From Hydractinia symbiolongicarpus (taxonomy: Eukaryota; Cnidaria; Hydrozoa; Anthoathecata; Hydractiniidae): 64,000 nucleotides of DNA. The translations under genes and the position numbers were made by a program. The notes beneath the pieces were generated by a model, which ran no database searches, was not told the origin of the DNA, and saw only the letters and a list, made by a program, of their open reading frames with translations. How positions within the stretch are numbered: position 1 is the first letter of the stretch; each line of letters starts with the position of its first letter. The stretch is from positions 20,460,001 through 20,524,000 of the forward strand of contig NC_079884.1 in assembly GCF_029227915.1 (NCBI RefSeq). Direction: 5' to 3'. Positions 1-13,600 of this stretch are shown here, piece after piece.

Positions 1-365
1 ACATCAACTCTAGCTGAAAAAAGAGAGTACGACTGAAAAATAAATAAGAAAATACAGACATTATATGTGTTTTATTACTTCGATTACCAAGATATCGCTA
101 AAACGTTGTTATGACGAACCGATAGGAATGCATATAGTCAATGTTATAATGCGAAAAAAAGACTACTATTATCTTGTTTTTTGCATTCGTGGTGTTAAGA
201 AGCATCAAAGCACGATATAACCAAACATGTACTGGACGAGAATTTAGTATTGACTTTAGAACGGTTAACCAAATGCCGCGGGAAGCCTAGTCGCAAGTTT
301 TTTTATAATTTAGAAGCAAAATTTCAAAAGAAAATAATAAAAACTTTAAGCAGCGTGCCACGCCC

Positions 366-613
366 AATTTCTAAAGTATAATTCTATATATTTTGAATTT
401 CTAAAGTATAATTCTATATATTTTGAATTTCTAAAGTATAATTCTATATATTTTGAATTTCTAAAGTATAATTCTATATATTTTGAATTTCTAAAGTATA
501 ATTCTATATATTTTGAATTTCTAAAGTATAATTCTATATATTTTGAATTTCTAAAGTATAATTCTATACATTGTGAATTTCTAAAGTATAATTCTATATA
601 ATTTTGAATTTCT
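366..613. repeat. 30-bp tandem satellite, 8 copies
   Basis: Eight head-to-tail copies of an AT-rich 30-bp unit begin at 366, 396, 426, 456, 486, 516, 546 and 576, followed by a 7-base partial copy. The units are nearly identical. The seventh has two changes near its end and the eighth has a 1-base insertion. Because 30 is a multiple of 3, the minus strand is open across the array and would encode a 10-residue repeat, but this is a by-product of the period and not a gene. The very low divergence suggests recent expansion. Confidence 0.95.
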
Positions 614-1209
614 TGTGGTGTTGGTACATTTATAGCCAGTGATATCACGGCGAGTTATCGACCATGAAAAATCTGCGGTTTTGGTGATATGCGAAATAAT
701 TGGAAATTTTTTGCGTCTTGCATTTTGCTTGCTGTGTGCACGCAATTGTTTATGCATAAAAGAGTTTTTGTCAAGGTATAGCATGTGATAAAAAAGTTCA
801 GCATACCGTAGCTTAAATGAGATTTTAATGATGTTTTAGGAACATATTAAGTCCAAACATTTTGATGCCAGATTCTTGGTTACATGATTTTTATTTGCAT
901 TGTGTTGCACATTTTTGTGTTAAGTTAAAAGGTTAGTACGAAATTTTGACCACCCACCGGCATGGTTAATGCAACGCGGAACTAATTTTGCTACGTTCTA
1001 CAATTATAATTAAATGTTTATGTAGCTGTAACGTAATTTTCCCATGGCTAAATTATTCTGTTTTTTTGTGTATTCGCTTGTAATAGATAAATGGTGTAAA
1101 AAAACAATCCTAGCTGAAAACTAGCGTTTTACCTATCTAAAAAAATCGGCAGGTACATGTAAAAATTCTATATATTCTATAATTTTTTTAAAGCTGTAAA
1201 TTAATAATT

Positions 1210-1242
1210 CACGTGAGTCACGTGATAAAAAGCGTGACGTCA
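1210..1242. promoter_or_regulatory. Clustered E-boxes and a full CRE palindrome
   Basis: Two perfect CACGTG E-boxes (1210-1215 and 1219-1224) and a perfect TGACGTCA cAMP-response palindrome (1235-1242) lie within 33 bp. These are consensus sites for bHLH and CREB/ATF-type factors. The cluster lies downstream of the ankyrin exon on its own strand, so probably in its first intron. That it is functional is inference. Confidence 0.3.
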
Positions 1243-1780
1243 ATAGTACTTCAACATTCTCATTTTGGTGCAAACCCAAGGTACACTGCCTTCTCTTATC
1301 TACTGCAAGGCAACTACTGTAGAAATAACCTCTACATACGACTTTATCGCTGGTAAAATAAAACTCGCTGGTTTACCAATATTTATTCATTCCAAGCATC
1401 TTTCTCTCGTGCCACAATCTTTCAATATGAATATTTAACCTTAACTTTTGCGCAAGTGCTCTCGCATTTGTGATTTCATCATCTTAGAACTTAACCTCAT
1501 ATCTCCCTTAAAAAGTGTATAATTTTTTGGTAACACTTCTATTTTTATGGTAGGAAAATAATTATAAGAAAAAATTAAGAAGTGAATTTTGACCTCCATT
1601 CTCCTTTAGTGAATACATGTGTAAATAAATAGAAATCACGTGACAGCAGAAATAACGAAAACAGTTGATACTTAAAGCATTAGTAGCAAATTAAATAAAT
1701 AATGGTTTTCTTTATTAAACTTTTACATTGAACGAGGAACCAAGAAATTTTAAATTAATCAGTTTGGCAGCGCCTCTTAC

Positions 1781-2549
1781 CTCCATTTAAGAGTAAAAGT
1801 CGTGTAGTTTCAGCTCCGTTTAGTGCTGCTGCCAGATGCAAGGGTGACCTTCCCAAATTATCTTGTGCATTCACATCAGCATTATTCCGTATAGCAAATA
1901 AAACCACGTCAGTATGCCAATCTCTTACAATAGCATGTAAAATTGTCTGCCCGTGTTCGTCACGGCAATTGATATTGACACCTGAGTCAACTAGTGACTG
2001 CAAAAAACTCAAATCGATTTCTTGTTTATCATGTTGATCTGTGAATGTCCACATGTACGTTAACAGACCAAATTCAAGTGACTTTGAATGGGGATCTGGA
2101 ATGACTGACAACTTAGCTGGTTTATGCTCGTCAACATAAGCCAGTCTTGATTTTGTGATAAAGGACGGACCAATGCGATATTTTCCAGCAGCATCGTAGC
2201 GTCTCTTGCGGTTATACTTATCGTTTACATTTAAAACTTCAGTTTTAGTGGACTGAATTAAAACCGACTTTAAATTGTTTTTCGTTTTGTATGAAGGTAC
2301 CGGATACTTACCTTCATTCACTTCTGCTACCTGTTTATTATTGCTAGTTGAATTTGTAATTTTCTTTCTGAACTGGTCGATCTCGTCTAGCAAGTTGAAC
2401 GATTTGTCGGCTTTCTCATCTACCACTGCTTCATTTACTGTGCCGATGGAATCTTCGTCGTCGGCCTCAGACGAAACGTCGTCGTTTCTACTTGTCACGA
2501 TAGAATCTCGTGAAGATCTTCTGCTTGTCATCTTCCTAATAGTGTCCAT
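1781..2549 (-). CDS. First coding exon of an ankyrin-repeat protein (5' part of a gene that leaves the window)
   Basis: This exon encodes 256 residues. The start ATG (2547-2549) is supported by an in-frame TGA 27 nt upstream (2574-2576). The first ~165 residues are low in hydrophobics, with Ser/Asp/Glu-rich and Lys/Arg-rich stretches, and look disordered. From about residue 175 there are two ankyrin units, the second with the signature NADVNAQDNLGRSPLHLAA, and a third begins at the exon end. The frame meets a good splice donor (GTAAGA, 1775-1780) directly after LLLLNG, so the apparent stop soon after is intronic. No further ankyrin exon is visible between 1 and 1780, so the rest presumably lies left of the window. 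Ankyrin repeats are protein-interaction modules. The family cannot be named from this exon, and a TRP-type channel or a scaffold are both possible. Confidence 0.75.
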
Positions 2550-2576
2550 GTCTCTATCCTTTTTTTGTAAATTTCA

Positions 2577-4655
2577 TATAGCATCGATCAACTTAAGTTT
2601 ACAAAATGTGCTTCCATCGTAGTGTTTTTATCTAATAATTAGAATTTAATACATGCTGTGTTTGTTCTGTGAGAAGGAGAACTATTATTTATAAAATACA
2701 TTACGGGTACAATAGAAGCTGAATAACTTAATTAGCCTGTGTATTCTAAGTACTAATTGATAGTCAGTTGCCATTCACGACAGTATGAAATGAAATGATG
2801 CAGAACGCATCTGACTTATGTAAAAACTATTAGTTGATAACACATTTAGGATTGTTAATCATTAGTGGTGTTTCCTTCTCATAGTTGATGCGAACTTTTC
2901 CTTAAGCTTTTAAAAATGCGCAAGTGAGACAAAATTCGTAGATTCTTTCATTGATTAATTTGCAAATACAAACACTCTTTTCGTGTATCTACGAAATACA
3001 ATTTTTAGTTTGTGGGCTTTTTCCACAAGCTTATACTTTGCATTTCGAAATCATACTCTTCAAGCAAAACAGCGGGAAAAAAATTACGCTTGATCAAACT
3101 TACTTTAACAAAATCCAATATGAATCTGTCTTCGAGTCAGCTGCTTGAAGTTTAAAGCTCATTTTTCACTTTAAAACGAGTTGATTTCAAACAAAAGAGC
3201 TTGGAGATTTGCCTAGGAAATGGATCATAAAAATAAAAAGATTCGTGCATCACTTTCCACGCTATTTCATGGTAATCAACTTGTTTTTAACAGGTAGCTA
3301 AGCTGTATTTAATTCAGTATTTAATAATAAGGGTGGTGAGCCTAGTATTTCATACCGAAAGGACTCTTGTAAAAAATGATGCAAAGTAACTGGAAGTGTA
3401 TTTTCTACCTTTAATTATTAAATTAACTTATAAATATCATAATACAGCTACAATCAGGAAATGAGGATTACGAGAAAGAGAAGAAATTTAAAGATGGTGG
3501 CCACAAGTACGCTGTTTCTATATTGAATCAGAAGACGTGGAAATTTCACGAAAATTCGCACGTTGCATCAAATTCTATACAAAATATTTTTTACTTTTAG
3601 TTTAGGTTTCGTGCGTCGTGTAGAATGATCCGGCTATGTTCGACAGAGAGACAACGATTATTAATATTGACACGCCCAAACCTTATGTTCTTAATGCCCA
3701 TAACGAACGTATTAGTTCGTTTATTAGTTGTAAAGAATGGTAAGAATGACATTCTCTTGTGCGACGTTATCATGTCCCAATTTTTATCCTGACTCTACGA
3801 ACGCGTACAATGTTTGTATTGGGTGGGTGTAAACGGGTAAACAACTCAATTTAAAGGCTGCTCACTTGGATGCATCTAACAAAAATGGCTGCACAGTATT
3901 GGTGATTAGTTGTGGTTTGTAGCTTCTTATTATGGTCAAAACTTTCGCACGAATTTCCGATCGAAGTTATGTGATTCGATATAATTTTTACTCGAAACTA
4001 TTTTATTAGGAAACGTGTTTATCATTTCAATAAACATTCCACTTGAAATTATGACTGCTTGTAATTCTGACAGGGTGACATATTTTTCATAAAACATTAC
4101 TCGAGTTATTATATTTATACTACCATATAAGAATAGTCATAGTAATCTAAAACGTGGACCTTCTGTTATCAGATATTGAAATAAACGATGGAAAAACAGG
4201 GGGAACAGATTTCCCTTTCATTATGTAGAAATTCTAATTAGTTTCTGCCTGCAGTATTTACTGCTAATAGAGTTTCAATTGACAGGCAAAATTCGTCCAA
4301 ACAACCTCTACAAACTCAGCTAAGTTACATTATTTGTATAGCATGCACAAAAATGCAAAACTTTAAAAATAAAACAATATTTCAAGTTGCAACCTACATC
4401 AATGGAACATTAGTCACCAAAGCAGGTGAGTACAATCCTTAAAAATATTTCCTTATCCTTACTGATCTAATTTTTCATTTTCGCTTCTCATTTCTTTCTC
4501 TTCTTCATGGAGAAAGTTACCAATAATCGCATTTAATGCAACAACCCTTAAAACATGATTTCCAATGATAAAATAACCACAATATATAAATATTTGTTTG
4601 TAATATCATCAACGTTTGTGGTAAAATAAATTACATTTGCTATTTCCCAATATAT
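2577..4655. other. Intergenic stretch without a recognisable gene
   Basis: This is the 2.1 kb between the 5' end of the ankyrin gene and the 3' end of the FN2 gene. It is AT-rich with only short chance frames. I see no conserved domain, RNA gene or obvious transposon terminus. It should contain the promoter of the ankyrin gene and the polyadenylation region of the FN2 gene, but neither signal is clear enough to place. Confidence 0.5.
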
Positions 4656-7600
4656 TCACTTAAAGATATGTCCATCAGCAATCATCCTAAAAAAAAATAC
4701 ATAGTTTAGCCTCCAAAGTTACCAAAATTTAATAAAATTAAAAAAAATTATTATGTTTTTATAAAACGATTTTTCCAAGGTCGCATTTAAGTAAAAATAT
4801 CATAATTTATTATGTCAATTAATATTTTACCACCAATACACTTTCGGTCATGATTCAATAACGAAACATGAGTGCTTTTTGAAACAATATCTATCCTATT
4901 TTTTAACTTAAGGGTTTTTATTTCACATTAGGGAAAAGTTAGGTGGACTATACTTTCTGTCTTTTTTTTCATTATATGCCCTGCACGAACTGCGGTCTCA
5001 AATTCTGCATACTTACATAATATTAAACGAAAAAAAACTTACATTCTATGATCGGGTTCACATTTTTTTATATAATCCTTATTTGTCGGTACAAATGTAG
5101 CTACTTTTGAGCAATAACCAATTTCATCGTATTTTGTTTTAATACAGTTATAACGCCATCGATCTTTGTATTTAAATGGAAAAACACAACCTTCACCTCC
5201 TGTAAAAAAGTGTATCAATGGTCAAATTAACAAAGAAAGTAAAAAATTCAGTTGAATTTTTGATAATTTTGTTTACACAAAACTAATTGAGGCACCAAAT
5301 TAAACAGTTTACTGGATTAATCCGTGTTTTTGAAAAAGAGAGATAGACCAGTTTATTTTTATAATCTCATAAGTGCAATCGATGACAATATAGACGGGAA
5401 AGCTATTACTGATACACGGTGCATTTGTTGCCATTCGTTAGACCAAAGTCATTATATTCTTACCCACTGGGCATTTTCTTCGTCTACCTTTGTAAAATTT
5501 ATCTTTAGAACACCACGCCCTGCCAAAATCTTCATGAGTGCAAGATGTAAACACCTTTCCATTGTAATGAAATGGGAATATACAATCTGTTTCACCTGGA
5601 ATATTGTGAATCATTAAGTATGAAACTGTTACTAGGCAGGCACCATGGCTAAAGGTGGTCTGCTTAGCAATAAAATAACAATTTGAAAAGAGGAAAAGAT
5701 TACACCAGGCACAGAAATTGTGAATGAATGTATAGTACAAAAAAAGTTAATAAATTATTTCGTTTTACTTGAAGTGCATTTCTTAGACCTTCCATCAAAA
5801 ACAGCGTCTTGTGAACACCATAAATCTTCGCCATTATCGCGCGTGCAGTCATTGTAAATTTGACCACGATACTTGAATGGGAAAACACACCCTTCACCAC
5901 CTACAGAAAATAGACATATGAGTTATATGCTTGCTAAATGACTTTTGGGAGGGTGATATTTGCAATTTCTCATTATTTTGTAGTTTTTTTGTTGAAGTAA
6001 AAACAGTTAATTGTTTTGTTTCGGAAATGATGCGAAAGTGGAAAGAGTAGATAAGGAGGAAAATCACTAGAAGCTTACGCTAGATATAAATTCTTAACAT
6101 TGTTTGACATAACTAATTCTGAACTCTCTTTAACTGTTTTACATAACGCAATGACAAAGTAGAACAATAGACCAAAATTACAAAACGATTTGAGCATACT
6201 TGTACGAACAGGTTTATCATTAGCTAAAATGGACAATACCTCTCGGACAATATTTCCATTTATCTTTGAATACAGCATCTTTTGAACACCAAGGTTTTTC
6301 TGAATCTCGCATTGTGCATCCTTTGTATTCAATACCCTCATAGATGAATGGAAATACACAATGTTTGTCATTGGTAACTTCTAAGTCTATAAGAATATTA
6401 TTTTTTCTTCAAACGTCATTTTTTAGGTCCCTTTTATATAAAGAAGTACCAAAAAACAAATACCTTCCTTGGACTTGCAAAATTTCCAGTTGCCCATAAA
6501 CACTGGGTCTTTAGAACACCATAGTGATTCTCTGTCGTTTGTAATGCATCTTTCATACCATGTTCCACGATAACGAAATGGGAAAACACAATCTTCTCCT
6601 CCTAAATATTTATTCAAGGTGAATTTTATAAACAAAATCTAAATTGTTTTTAAACTGACTACCACACTGCACAGTATATTCTTGATGTACTTATATTATT
6701 ACAAAATCTACAATCCTGTGCAAAATAAATGGAGGAAAGGACAAATTATACTTTCTTTTTAGCTAGTCGATGTTTACTGCGATCACATGAGATTTCGCTC
6801 TGCAATTTTTTGGTTTGATGCAAAATCGTAAGTGTAGTCGATTTTGCTGACGTCAGCATAGTTACGGGTATTCGATATTTATGCTCTGTTATGTTGTCAT
6901 GTTGGAAAATGAAACAAGGCCTTTTTGTACACTGTTTACTTAGTAAATATATCTTAAATTAAAACAGCATACTGGCTGCTGTGTGATTACTAGTTTTTTT
7001 TGTATGACAGTTTTGAGAAATTTCCTTAGAAATAACTATTCGCCTAATGAACCAAATATTCTTCCTAAATTGAAGTTAAACTTAATTAACAAAATAATAT
7101 ATGTTACAAAGATATCACAATGTGTTGATGAACCATTTGTGATCACCATATATTGGAGGTAAAGCCAGCATGAGCGTGTTTCTTCAAAAATAAAATTTAA
7201 AAAGAATTTAAAAAATTAGAGAATAAAAGGTGACGTTAAGATTCTTGTCACCACGCATGCGTCAATTACCAGAAGCTTGTTATTAGATGCATAAAATGCA
7301 TATGGATAATATAACTACCTGATGGACAGTCTTTCCATCTGTCTCGGTACTTAGAATCTAAAGAGCACCACGCCTGACCTTTGTTTTCAACCGTTGTGCA
7401 CGATTTGTATGTGACGTTTTTGAATTCAAAAGGAAAAATGCAATCCACCTCATCTAAATAAAAGAAAGAATGAGAAACAGTTATTTTAAAAATTCTTTAA
7501 ATTCTGCATTTATCTATCTTTTTAACCACAAAAATAGAGTAAAACAGAAGCTAAAGAATAACCATCTGCGTTATATTTTCTACGCGACATATTCTATAGC

Positions 7601-10600
7601 AAAATGTGGGACTGTTCTCATATGATACCTAAGACTGTAAATTATTGCGGAGAAAAATTATTTCGACAAAAATTATTGCGTCACAACGATAATAGTTTTT
7701 GCCTAAAACATTGTACGTAAAATGCAAGCTTTTTTCATAAACACCCAAAATAAAATTCCTAAACCAATAAAAAAAATAAAGAAGCCGAAATAATGTCGTA
7801 AAATGAATAAAAAAATGTGTATTTCATTTCTATTGTTTTAGCAGGTAAAGATTTTTATTAATAAATGAAAACATTGACGATGATACCTGATAAACAATTC
7901 TTCCAATTATTTTTAAAAATTTTGTCCTTTGAACACCAGAGTGTGTAATGATCCTTTCTAGTACAAGTTTTGTATATTATGCCTTTGTAGCTGAACGGAA
8001 AGACACACCCTTCTCCACCTAAAAAATAAAATTATATATGCTCCGACACTGATTGTCTACTACAGAAAATTATATTCAGTTTTGAAGGTTATATTTTTAT
8101 TTTATTGATCTTACAAGAGTGCGATATTGCCTTTTCAAAATATTGATATTGGTAATTTTTTTACTCTGTCGTCAATGTATTTATAACTTTCTCATATTCC
8201 TTCTTTACGTGCTGTTTCAGATTAATATCAAGGCGTTTTAACTATAATTTTTTTAATGTTTTGAGTGTTTTAAGAAAATACAATGTTGGAAGAAGCTTAA
8301 TCTAGTTTTTTTAAGACCTAGTTCATAAGATGCTCAGATGTTACCTAATATTGAGAATAATCTCAGAATATGATCAGCCTGTGATCCTTTATTGCTTATA
8401 AGAACAACATAAAATAAATAATGAATTACTAGGAAACAATTGTTTTGGAACAGCATTTCATTGTATACTATATCTTTTGCAACAAGTTTTTTTTGTCATC
8501 TATTTTATGCAATCCTAAAAACACTCATCATCATAAAGAAATTTGAACAATTTGTAAACTGAACATCTATCCCTAAGTTTTCGGAAAACAAAAGATAGGA
8601 ACATTTATGGCTGAAAAAGTTGCAATAATAACAAGCACATCCAACCTAAGCTGAAATTTTAACATTGTTATAAAAAAAGTGTACAGACTTTCATAGTTGA
8701 AATTATATCTGGACAAAATCATAAATTAAAATTATTAGGACCACTTAGCACACGTCATGATAATAGTACCTGACATGTGCTTTACTAAAAAAAAGAAATC
8801 GATAATTACAACTAAAATATTTACCGATAGGGCATTTTCTCCATCTGTTATTGAACACCTTGTCCACAGAACACCAAGGTTCGTCCTCTGAAGATAATGT
8901 AGTACATGTTTGATGACTCCTTCCATTGTATTGAAATGGAAATTTGCACTGGGTGACGCCTATTGAAAAATTTATTTGACAATTGAAAATTAAATAGATG
9001 TCTTACTGGTTCGCAAACGTAAATAATCCCTCAAAAAATACCGCTGCGGCTTGTTGCAAAATTTAAAAGACAAATTAGAAGAAGTCGACGATCCACCCAC
9101 GTACAAGAATAATTAAATCGAAGAAATGAACATGGAATTCTACAACACACTCCAAGAAGAGTTTCGTCTGGAAATTTAAGTCGAACGTTTTTTATTAGTC
9201 TCTATGTTTTTTTCCAGGGATTGTTATTTCTGTCTTTATGACATTATTTAAAATATGCCGTCCGCAAAAACAAGTATTCACGAAGTAAGTCTTATCACAG
9301 ACTCAGTAGAGGTACAGCCACGCCGCAGATTATTTTTTCTCCCAACACTCACTTACTTGCGTAGCATGTTTTCCGACGGCCTTTGTAACGATAACTTGGA
9401 GAACACCATGGTTCACTTTCATCCTTTGTTCTAATGCAGTTATAGTATTTTTTATTATTGTATATAAAAGGAAATTTACATCCATCGCTACCTAAATACA
9501 AACAAACAAGATTTTTTGATCTTATTACTTTCAATTAAGTTTTTTCGAATATAAGAATTTTATTTATGTGTGGAATAAAAATTTGTAACTTACCTATCGG
9601 GCAATTTTTGTATCTGTTCTTGAACGTTGTATCAATCGAGCACCACGCGCGATAATGATCAAAATCAGTGCAACCATGATACGTTTTACTCTTATATGTG
9701 AATGGGAACTTGCATTCTGTTGATCTGGCATCTAAAAAACAGAAAAAAGGTGTGTCTTTTAAATAAGCATTTCCCTTGCTCCAAAAAAGAGAATCCATTT
9801 AAAGTTCTGAGTAAATATTTAAACTTTTAAACAGGCCATTTCTAGAAATCAACAGAAGAGACAATTGCAATTTAATGACAGGCTGAGTTTATTGGATGAA
9901 ATCGCGTGTTGGGAAAAGTGAAAAAAGCGCGACTAATACGAATATAAAACGTTACATACAAATTTACGGGAATTTTGTTTAAGTGAAAGTTTGTGTTTTA
10001 GTGTTTTCCTATTTTCATGTTTTGTGATATAGTGGCAACAAGCAAGTTTCCAAGAAGTTTTTAAGTTTACACGAAAAAAAAAAATCCAATTATTAAATCA
10101 TAAGTGACGAATTTGCATAGCAAATATAATCTAATAGAACCACAAGAGATGTCTTTTGGTCAGCAGTATCCCCCATTTTAGAACATTCTTACTTTTAAAA
10201 CGTTGGAAACAAGAGTGAAATGCGTCTTATTTTTTAACCTACAAACACGGCTTCAATAAACTAAGGTTCGCTTTCTATTACGGTGTTCTTGGATTCACAT
10301 CCCAGCATTTAGTATCTGGCTTTGTGTATGAGAATTTTTTCTTTGGACGCAATGTCTGTAGGGAACTGTGGAACTTAAGACGAGTCAACAATTCAACGTT
10401 TACAGACAGACAGTTTTTCAGCGACCAATAAAAACTCGAAAACACTACTGTCTTTTATGTAATGTTTATACTCTGGAAGATGCGGCGATGAATGCAGCCT
10501 TAAGCTTACAACCTCGTCCACAGGGTATCTTTTCACTTTTCTGACACCAGGACGGCGATACGAACATGACCATGGTACAGGCCTGTTCACGTGACCATTT

Positions 10601-13600
10601 TACAATTCAGAATCTGTTATTATATTTATTAAGATTTTTCTTAATAACGGAAAAGTGGTGGCGAAACCAAAAGCTAGTGAAAGGAACAGTATGTTTTTTC
10701 TTCAAAAAAACAGAGTTGGCCAGGATCATACTGATCTTTGGTTTTGTTATGTTACGGCGATAAAAAAAGTATATATACATTTTAAAATATGTTGTGGCGA
10801 AAATTAGGTTAGCTACCTATCTATCTGATACTACTGTAAGCTAGTTAGCTGTAATGTTTTTTACTTCTGTTAATTTTAGTAACTATATTCAAGGTTTTTT
10901 TTTCTAAAATTTCAGCTATTGAGACAGTGTAGAAGTCATTTTCTGAATATCAAAAATACAATAAATTGAGATCAACCAGGGTTATTGACTTGAACATTGT
11001 TATGAGGTGATTTTACCTCAATGTAAATAAGTTAGCTTGAAAAAATGTTTTGTATCAGCTATATTTTCTAAGTTTCAGAATTTAAACATTTTAGGGGATG
11101 GCGATAAAATCTTACGAAGAAAAAAGTGCTTTTGATCAAATAACAAAGATATAGGTATATACAATTTGTTAAACAAAATGATTTGTTCAAAGCCAGTGCA
11201 TAACGCTTAGACATTTCAGTCAAACTGTGCTTGCTAGCATCTTTTTGGGCCAAATGGTAATAAAGCTCAACTTGGCACATTTTTATATTTCTTGACATAT
11301 GGTAATGCATTATAAACTACAATTCGATTCATTGTATCTCTTACTTTTCAGCTATCACATGTCGTCACTAAATACTGTGATTAAAGGGTGTGCTACTTCA
11401 AGGTCTGGATTAACCACCCCTCCCTCCCCGCTTATTTTTGGGGAAATTTTTCGGATGATACAAGATTTGAGTATTTGTAGAAAATAAAGGACCCTCAATT
11501 ATGAACTATGTCTTTTAAACAAATGAAACATAAAGAAAAACTTAAAAATCTGACATTAGAAATTTCGTTAAAAATTTATTACCGTATACAAGCTAGCTAT
11601 TTGAATTTCCGCGCCCGAAGGCGTAGGAAATTCTTTAAAACCGTCGTTTTTTTCTTTCGGAGCATTTTTTGAGAAAAAATCGACCATGGAATTTCACTTT
11701 GCTCAGTCACAGATGTAAACTTCGTACCCAAGCTCCTTAACTACTGGGAAGTCTCGTATTGACGTTTCAGGCCAAAATTGGTATTTGTTTTCGACAAAAT
11801 TTGGCACAGTTAACAAAAAGAGTATGCTGAACATAATGGTGACATAATAATTTTGATTTTTGTCACCTAAATGTCATTTTAGGCCAACATTGGTCCAAAA
11901 ATTAAAACTACTTCATTTTCAACAAAAATTGGCAAAGTTAGCAAAAAAAGTATGCTGAACATAATGGTGACATCAAAATTTTGATTTTTGTCACCTAAAT
12001 GCTATTTTAGGCCAAAATTGGTCCAAAAATTAAAACCACTTTATTTTCGGCTAAATCTGGCACAGTTAACAAATAAAGTATGCTGAAAATGATGGTGGTA
12101 CAAAAGTTTGATTTTTTGTCACCTAAATGTCATTTCAGGACAAAATTTATCCAAAAATTAAAACTGCTTTATTTTCGACAAAAATTGACACAGTTAATAA
12201 AAAAGTATGCTAAAAATGATGGTCACATCAAAATTTTGATTTTTTGTCAACTAATGCCGTTTAAGACCATAAACGTTTCAATCGCAAGACTTTCAACCAT
12301 GAATGATAGGCCGTATTTTTTGTTAGCAATTTCTTTTAAAATGTGAGTTTAATGACACGTTTCGATTTGTTTGCGTTTGTTGTAAGATATAATGTCAGTG
12401 GTATGCTTTATCTTCAGAGGTTCATGCACCGAACCCCTTCGAATGTTTGGCACAATAACACAACGAATTAGCAAATAATCAAATATTTTGGTAGCGCGCG
12501 GAAATTCTTAGAGCCCCCAGGGCTTCTTGTTCAGTATTAGTATTTAATCAAATTAGTTGCGTTGATATTTAAAAAAAAATTGTTTATATGTGTTTGAAAT
12601 CTTCTGTTACGTTTTTCTCTTCTAAAGTTTGGTATGTCAAGAATACTTACTTAGTGCGAAATTGGAATTGAAATTTCGGTATTTCACGACTCATTTAAAA
12701 TAGAATTAATAGCCTGCGTCGTACAAAGCTGTAACACAATTCATTGAGAATCTTAGTCTCTATAATAATAGCCGTATTCCGTCTGTCTGTCTCTGCGCGG
12801 ACCCCCCGCTGAGTTAGAAAATTATGTTACGGAAACACGAATATCAAATGCGATATATTTTTATCCACTTTGTTGCGACGGGTAAATATAAAGCACGGGC
12901 AAACCTGTAGATTTTTCCACGGGCTAACGGCTAGTTTTAAAATAATATCCATCATTAAAGCCTCCAAAAATGTGTCAAAAGTAATCTTGTAAAAATAATA
13001 CTTCTACTTTGTTTTATAGCTAAAACTGCGGTAACTAATATTATAATCACTATTGGAAAGTCCATAAAGAGTTTTTGATTGGCATAAAAATAAGGCTGTC
13101 AAAACGACCATACTTGACAAATTACACTGCCGTTAAAAAAGTTATTTATCCATACTCTGGTCAGCAAAGACATCTGTCTAGTACCTTCTACTAACTATAC
13201 TACTAAGGACTTACTTAGGTGGTATATGTTATCCCTGACCATTAGAGTTTTTTCTCCATATTTTTTCCTAAAAAGAATATGATCTAACTAGCTATATAGC
13301 TAGTCAGCTAGCATGCTAGCTATATAAATTACTTAACTGTCACTTTTAAATATTTACACCAATTAGCTATACAAAATATCGAACACTAGATTTGAATTGC
13401 CCATAATATTTTTTTCAATTTTTATGGGTAAAAACAAATTCGATTATCAAAAGTTTCTAGCTAAACCTCCATTTGTCTTTTATTTTAACCACGGCGGAGG
13501 ATAGCAATTTAATCAAATTCGCCACGTTAACGCATAGTGACATCAGTCCATCCAATCACAGCACAATACATAGGCCTGCGCGAGGATCATGTTCGTATCG

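Noticed and set aside
346-648. A 100-residue minus-strand frame with a 10-residue repeat
   Set aside because: It is the translation of the 30-bp satellite; the period alone keeps it open.
2275-2622. A 115-residue plus-strand frame
   Set aside because: It is antisense to the ankyrin exon, whose frame has domain evidence and a clean donor.
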